In this document: positions 58,810 to 64,000 of the stretch, piece by piece
How the letters are laid out: each line of letters begins with the position of its first letter
How positions within the stretch are numbered: position 1 is the stretch's first letter
Position numbers and translations under genes: made by a program
NCBI GenBank assembly: GCA_033065855.1
Contig: JAVXUO010001675.1
Location: 1-64,000, forward strand
DNA from: Escallonia rubra
Taxonomy: Eukaryota; Streptophyta; Magnoliopsida; Escalloniales; Escalloniaceae
Direction: 5' to 3'
Length of the DNA: 64,000 bases
Notes under the pieces: generated by a model
What the model was told of the DNA's origin: nothing
The model's database searches: none
Seen by the model: only the letters and a program-made list of their open reading frames with translations

Positions 58810-59039
58810 CCATTCTATATATTAATTTGGTTAGTGGCTTGGCCAAAAATAGTTATAGTTTGTTTATTGGCTTGGCCAAATGTGCTCATTGACACAAGAA
58901 TATGGAGAACTAAAGCCAATCGATGGCTAATCGATAGCAAAAGTGCTTGCACTTTGAAGAATGCAAGGCTATCGATGATAGTGAATGGTGTATCGATTGC
59001 GAAGGTTGTCTTGATACTGGTGTATGCAAAATAAAGATG

Positions 59040-59460
59040 ATGCAGTTTAAGCCAATAAATGGCTTATCGATCGTGAAAGGCTATCAATAGTATAAAAAAA
59101 ATGATTTCTCTTTGAAAGATATAACTATTCACAATCGATAGTGAAAAATAAAAGCATATCAATCATGAAAGACTATCGATAGTGAGAAAATTTGACTCTT
59201 CACAATCGATAGTGAAAGATAAATGCTTATCGATCATGAAAGACTTTATATCGATCGTGAAAGTCTATCGATAGTGAAAAAATTGACTCTTCACAATCGA
59301 TTGTGAAAAATATAAGCCTATCGATAATGAGATATTATCAATTGTGAAAGGCTACCGATCATGAAAGGTTATGGATAATAAAAGGTTATCGATCGTAAGA
59401 GGCTATATATCGATCGTAAAAGTCTATTCATATAGTGAGAAAATGCTTTCCCTTCGAAAG
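59040..59460. repeat. ATCGAT-rich repeat array
   Basis: Degenerate units mixing TATCGATAGTGA, ATCGATCGTGAAAG, ATCGATTGTGAAA and TTGACTCTTCACA recur many times. Many units are palindromic at ATCGAT. The ATCGATTGTG word is also in the LTRs. Confidence 0.85.
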
Positions 59461-59510
59461 ATGACTCTTCGCAATTTACAAGTATTCAATTGTTTGAGCC
59501 AGAGGGGCAA

Positions 59511-60114
59511 TGTTTGCACCACAAAATATATTTTTTACTAATAAGTTCACTTTGATTAAATGCCACTAAATGGTATTTACTTTTTATTATTTCTGAAGAA
59601 ATAATGGAAGATTTAAGAAGTGAAAGAAACCAACTTCTGAAAATGTGTCCTATTGATAAGGGATAAGTGTGGTTGGTTACTTATTAGTGGGTAGTTATTT
59701 CTTAAGTGGGTAGTTTATCTCACTAAGTGGGTAGTTTCTTGTAATGGTAGTTATTTTCTACAAAGCCTCTAGTATAAATATTGAGTCAAAGAAGAAAAGG
59801 ATGACACAAACACAAACAATCATCAATAAGACAAAGTCTTTTTCTTTCTTTTTCTTTAGTTTATAGGCTTTTCCTGCCATCGATATGAAGTTTAGTTTCC
59901 AGACTTGGAAACATTAGTGTATGAACATTCTATTAATCGAAAGCTCTCTCTTTTGTCATTTATGGGCGCGCAATCGTTCTACTTTCTACGCTTCGTCTTC
60001 ATTTTCCATTTTCAGAGAAATCCCAGGCCCTAGAGGCAAAAAAGATTCCACACTTTTAATCGATTGTGCCGCCGGTGCACAAATCGATTGTGAGTTTGCC
60101 CAGCAGCGCAAACA
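59511..60114 (+). repeat. Right LTR
   Basis: Same termini as the left LTR. It differs by scattered substitutions and small indels, so the insertion is old enough to have drifted but remains complete. Confidence 0.92.
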
Positions 60115-60119
60115 AGATC

Positions 60120-60310
60120 TTATCAAACCGAGCTCTAATACCATGTTAAGTTACCGTTTGCTCTAAAAACTTAAGTAGTTAGAGAATGAGCTCAATAATG
60201 TATATCATGCTTTAAAAGATTTTGCTTTTTGCTCTATGCTTTCGGGCCTACTACTAAATGCCCATTAATTTTGTCACTTTCATGCTCTTGCTTTGCTTTT
60301 GCTTCGACTC
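60120..60310 (-). mobile_element. LTR/PBS fragment of another retrotransposon, minus strand
   Basis: On the minus strand, TGGTATTAGAGC (complement of about 60134-60145) is a copia-type initiator-Met primer-binding site. It is preceded by AACTTAAGTTTTTAGAGCAAACGG-like LTR sequence. The LTR element at 57415-60114 inserted just beside it. Confidence 0.5.
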
Positions 60311-62082
60311 TCTCTCGGTAAACTCGTGACTTACTCCGTTTAATTTTTTTACCGGTTGGAAGAGTATGACAAATCAATAGTAATCTTAAAAATCAATTTG
60401 AGTTAAAAGATGAATGCTTGACCATAATCAACTGAGTTTTATTTTTAATGCTTGACCATAAGAAAAGTAGGTTCGAACGGCAATAGGGTCTCTCAGGTGT
60501 GCAAAGAGCCTCGGATTGTAGTACACAAAGTGGAAAGTTAGAAGTGTCTAGTAAGCTGTAAGCCGTGAGCACAACAGTAGGGCACCTCTCCCTCTCACTT
60601 TCGGCTTACTGGATACAATTTTAGACGAGCAAAATATTTAGCTACCACAGTATGTAAAGGGTTATGAAAGCCCAACCAAAATTCTTCAGTTCTAAAATCT
60701 TGAGACAAAATCAAGATATTTTTTTTCAAAATTTGATGATTTTGAGTTGAAGTGTTCATGGAATTTTCAAACCGTAGCCAAAATTATAGTTTGAAAATTT
60801 AAAACAAAATAAAACATTGGGCAACCGAATTGCTAAATTTGTCCCAAACATGTAAAACTCCAAATAACCAAATTATGATTTGGGGTTTCTAAGTATGATT
60901 TGGTTTTTTTTTTTCTGCTACTAAATAAGTTTGCAAGTTATATTTTGCTCCACTTCGTTCTATTGGATTTTGCTATTTTGATTTTTCTGCAAAATCTATA
61001 GGGTATTGGCAATTCGAGCTAGGGCACATGAGATATTTGTCAGTTCTGCAAAATGCAAAGTTCACTTCATATTATGAATTGCCAATTTTGTTTGATTTAT
61101 TTGCTTAATCGTCAATTGACCGGAAGAACCTTTTTTGTTCTTATGCTAATTGATGGAAGCTGGAAGTTCTTTTTTCTTTAAAAAATTAATCTCTCTATTA
61201 GTTTTCGGGGGAACAATGTTTCGTTCCTCCTTCGTTATACATATACTTGTTATTCTGTTTTTGAGGGTTTTACACGATTACTTCAACAAACTGAGTAATT
61301 GACGACTTTCTATGGCTCCTCATGATGTCTTATATTTGCCTTTTTTTGCGTGCTATGTGTATGATGGGGAGTGCATTCAGTTTTTGTGTATTATGTTACT
61401 TATAAATTTTTTTAATGATTTTGCTATAATTTGAACACCTCCTGAAATGGAATCTTGATTCCGCCACTACATGTGAGGCTTGCTCCCAACAACCTGACCC
61501 CATTTTGTGATGCACCTTTGTCGTTAAAATAATGTGCCTAAGGGGTAGTTTGTTAAAACTTATCTATCATTTGTCTATGCAATTTGTCGTAAAATCATGG
61601 CATGTCATGTTAACCAAAACATTTCCTATACAACGCTCGCATACAAGCTTATTATCTATGCTACTCTCGACTTTATTTGGAAAAAAAAAAAAGAACCAAG
61701 GCCGTTATTCCAGATTTTCGACCTCATCCCCCTAAAAACCATACGCGCGGATCTCCCTTCCCTGCATGCGGCTCACGCCATTTCGAGAGTGGCCCAGCCC
61801 AGCATTTAATCGCAGTCCATGTTAAACTGACTCTTCATATTGGAATTGGATGGTAAACTCAAAAGGAGATGGAACCCGTCGGGCTTTGCGTTGGTGGGTT
61901 TTGTCGATCAAGCTGTCGTCTTAGGCCACATAAAGTCCAATACGCAGTGGGCCGAAAAGAGAGTGGTGCTGGTGGATGTCATGTGATGTGAGTAGGGCAA
62001 ATATGATGGACCTCCCAAAAACATTGGACTACATGAGGCCCGTCATCCCATTTATCTATTTCAAACCACCAAGCCCAGGCCC

Positions 62083-62084
<2 letters not shown>
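60311..62084. other. Unassigned non-coding DNA
   Basis: No gene, RNA or element ends recognised. AT-rich up to about 61690, then a more GC-rich stretch with chance frames. Confidence 0.35.

Positions 62085-62134
<50 letters not shown>
62085..62134. repeat. (CT)n microsatellite
   Basis: About 24 CT units. Confidence 0.95.
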
Positions 62135-62135
<1 letters not shown>

Positions 62136-62161
62136 ACTTTATATTCAAGAAGGCACCGATA

Positions 62162-62937
62162 TCTATACTACTTATAAAAGTACGAATGTTGTAAATCATT
62201 TCTGGACGATTATGTCCTCTATTAATTATATCAATAACACTTTTACCCTTTATTTATGACTCCTTATTAAATTTGGTTGAAATTAATTGAGCATTGGATA
62301 ATGAATCTAATTATAAACATTGGGAAATGAAAAGTCAGATGAGAAAGAAAAAGAAAACAAAGAAATTTCTTTATTACTCCTTTTTTTGTTAGGTTAACTA
62401 ATAATTAACCAATTGACAAACTGAAAAAAAAAACAAAATAAAGAAATTGAAATACGTGAAATATCAGTTAAGAAACAAAACGCTGTCGAAAAAAAAATAG
62501 AAAAAAAAACAAAAAATAGGGTAAATATGCATCAAAAAATGGGAAAAAAATAAGGCTTAAATATGGTGCCAATTTGAACTGAAAATCTATTCAATTACGC
62601 ACGTGGTCTTGAAAATTACAAATCTTAAGTGTATACCACAAACTAATTAACTGATTAAAAAAATAAAGACGTGAACTCATTCTTTTAATTTTTCTATTTA
62701 CTCTTCTTTTCAGCAGCACCATCAAACATTTCTTCAATCTAGAAACCTACAAAGAAGATTTTCAAATATTGAATGGATTACAATTTAGACTATCAAATAT
62801 ACATTTATATTAAAACAAGTCATAAAAGGAATATGAATATAATTGAATTATATTATTTTTATCCCAAAAAAATAATTATGTCAATTCAAAAATTACTTCC
62901 GACCATGTCTATGTGCAACGCACGTGCTCGTTACTAG
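62162..62937 (+). mobile_element. Complete short non-autonomous Helitron
   Basis: Left end TCTATACTACTTATAAAAG after an A (62161). Right end has hairpin ATGTGCAACGCACGT, then GCTCGTTA and CTAG (62934-62937) followed by T. This gives 776 bp with no coding capacity. The hairpin core GTGCAACGCAC is identical to that of the Helitron in TrpRS intron 2. Confidence 0.88.

Positions 62938-62940
<3 letters not shown>

Positions 62941-62972
<32 letters not shown>
62941..62972. repeat. (AT)n microsatellite
   Basis: About 15 AT units immediately after the Helitron's right end. Confidence 0.93.
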
Positions 62973-62978
<6 letters not shown>

Positions 62979-63229
62979 CTTGAAGTTAATGCAGTTAATG
63001 CAGCAAACTAACATCATCCTTCTTATATACCATTCCTAGGATATAGAAAGAGACAGTAGTTTTCCTTGTGATTAAATCTAAGCAAACCAATCCTTAACTC
63101 TCTATTTCTTCAATTGTAAGTACTATTTTTCTTGGATGAACATAAGTGGAACAAAAATTGAACATTAAACCAACGCAAGTTCACACCAGCAGAAGCACAC
63201 AACTCACACACACCACATCAGGGGCACAC
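62973..63229. other. Unassigned non-coding DNA
   Basis: No features recognised. Confidence 0.3.

Positions 63230-63281
<52 letters not shown>
63230..63281. repeat. (CT)n(AC)n microsatellite
   Basis: About ten CT units then about 17 AC units. Nearby CACACGCGCGCG forms further simple sequence. Confidence 0.93.
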
Positions 63282-63282
<1 letters not shown>

Positions 63283-63880
63283 CGATCAGCACACCACTGC
63301 TTGGTCGCACGCCGAGGGCCACCAATCGACCGCACACACACACGCGCGCGCATGCCTCCGTGCGTGCATGTGTGTTCGTGTGTGGATATTGTTTTGATAA
63401 AGCAGACATTACTTTGACAAAGTTACGCATGCTTTGACAATAAAACTAGCCTCGGGTTTTTGTTGATTTTATTGCAATAATGTCCATCAAGCTGATTTCT
63501 CTTACTAATTATACATGTAGAATCAAGTTTCGTCGACCCTTATGTGTTTTTATATTTCCGATAAGAGTGTTGGTATACTGAGTATGTAGTTCATACCTGT
63601 TTGCGTTGCTATGCAAACACAATCAAGTTGTACAATTGATACAAATGTGTGAGTTTTTTTTGGCCTTTTGAAGATGACTTCTTCAAAACATTTGGAAGAT
63701 TGAAAACTGCGAAAATGAAAATTAAAAATTATAGAAAGTGCACCCAAATGTAAACTGCATGTATCTAACTTATTTTAATCTATGAAGGCTTAGTCTTCCA
63801 AAGAAGGAAGACTTTTCTTTGAAAAGAGGGAAAAAGAAAAAAAAAAAAGATTTGATTGATGATGATTGATGTATTGGGTC
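63282..63880. other. Unassigned non-coding DNA
   Basis: AT-rich; short chance frames only. Confidence 0.3.
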
Positions 63881-64000
63881 TTGCATTTACTTTTATAGTA
63901 CAAGCTAAATCTAGAAAATAACTATCATATAGAAAATAACCACCAAATAGAAAATAACTATTACCACTTAGAAAATAACTAACTACCCCTATCCCTTGTC
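63881..64000 (-). mobile_element. Possible LTR of the 57-60 kb family, reversed, cut by window edge
   Basis: The reverse complement reads GACAAGGGATAGGGGTAGTTAG, then AAGTGGTAATAGTTATTTTC and repeated TATTTGGTGGTTATTTTC. This follows the order of the LTRs at 57415 and 59511 (GATAAGGGATA ... GTGGTTATTTCTTAAGTGGG ... GATAGTTATTTT). It is clearly diverged and incomplete. Confidence 0.4.

Larger units (their letters stand above)
57415..60114 (+). mobile_element. Complete non-autonomous LTR retrotransposon, 5-bp target duplication
   Basis: Two LTRs (57415-58009, 595 bp; 59511-60114, 604 bp), each starting TGTTTGC and ending GCAAACA. They are flanked by AGATC at 57410-57414 and 60115-60119. A primer-binding-site-like TTGGCACGCCCAGTGTGACC follows the left LTR, and a polypurine AGAGGGGCAA precedes the right. 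The interior is 1.5 kb with short frames and a repeat array but no recognisable gag, protease, integrase or reverse transcriptase. The size sits between TRIM and LARD types, so it must be copied in trans. The tRNA primer is not identified. Confidence 0.93.

Noticed and set aside
63146..63397. Frame with repeated Thr-His
   Set aside because: Product of the (CT)n(AC)n microsatellite.
1..64000. CRISPR arrays, bacterial operons, rRNA or tRNA genes
   Set aside because: The window is plant nuclear DNA; the repeat arrays seen are microsatellites, palindrome arrays or transposon parts, and no tRNA cloverleaf or rRNA sequence was recognised by eye.

Overview
This window is nuclear DNA of a flowering plant, most likely a eudicot. 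The evidence is intron-rich genes with plant-specific proteins (a cytosolic tryptophanyl-tRNA synthetase and a heavy-metal-associated isoprenylated protein), AT-rich introns, many long microsatellites, and nested plant-type transposons (Helitron, hAT, Tourist, Ty1/copia, L1-like LINE, small LTR elements). The species cannot be fixed from the sequence.

Layout. Positions 1-14568 are the right-hand part of a large Helitron. It carries a broken Rep/Pif1-helicase gene (about 128-4922), a purine-rich repeat field (about 5380-8170) and a multi-exon RPA-like gene (9421-12226). The last codons of the RPA-like gene are cut by a 2.05-kb probable solo LTR (12222-14269, 5-bp target duplication). The Helitron ends with a perfect 9-bp-stem hairpin and CTAG, about 370 bp upstream of the start codon of the first host gene. 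That gene, cytosolic TrpRS (14939-26935), has 12 exons that join in frame to 403 residues. Its introns hold a Tourist MITE, a short Helitron, a hAT element and two more inverted-repeat elements.

From 27.5 to 29.0 kb lie decayed exons resembling the N-terminal part of a plant RING E3 ligase. From 29.3 to 52.2 kb the DNA is almost wholly transposon debris. It contains a double palindrome, an internally deleted minus-strand LINE with 13-bp target duplications, and a nearly full-length but dead copia element (34256-38921). Beyond that are hAT elements with 8-bp target duplications (38961-39812, 43579-44595, 51682-52224) and an older copia element (about 41.9-49.2 kb). The older copia element's reverse transcriptase was split by several later insertions, one of which carries eight copies of a SalI-type palindrome.

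The second intact host gene is a HIPP-type metal-binding prenylated protein (53421-55395, three exons, 406 residues, C-terminal CSIM). After it come a complete non-autonomous LTR retrotransposon (57415-60114, 5-bp target duplication, no recognisable gag/pol), a complete short Helitron (62162-62937), microsatellites, and at the right edge a piece that looks like another LTR of the same kind in reverse orientation.

The two intact genes are not functionally linked; each is an island in transposons. The main biological interest is the stratigraphy of insertions, the Helitron landing next to a housekeeping promoter, and several uncharacterised palindrome-rich non-autonomous elements. All exon joins and element limits were worked out by reading the sequence; no database search was possible.
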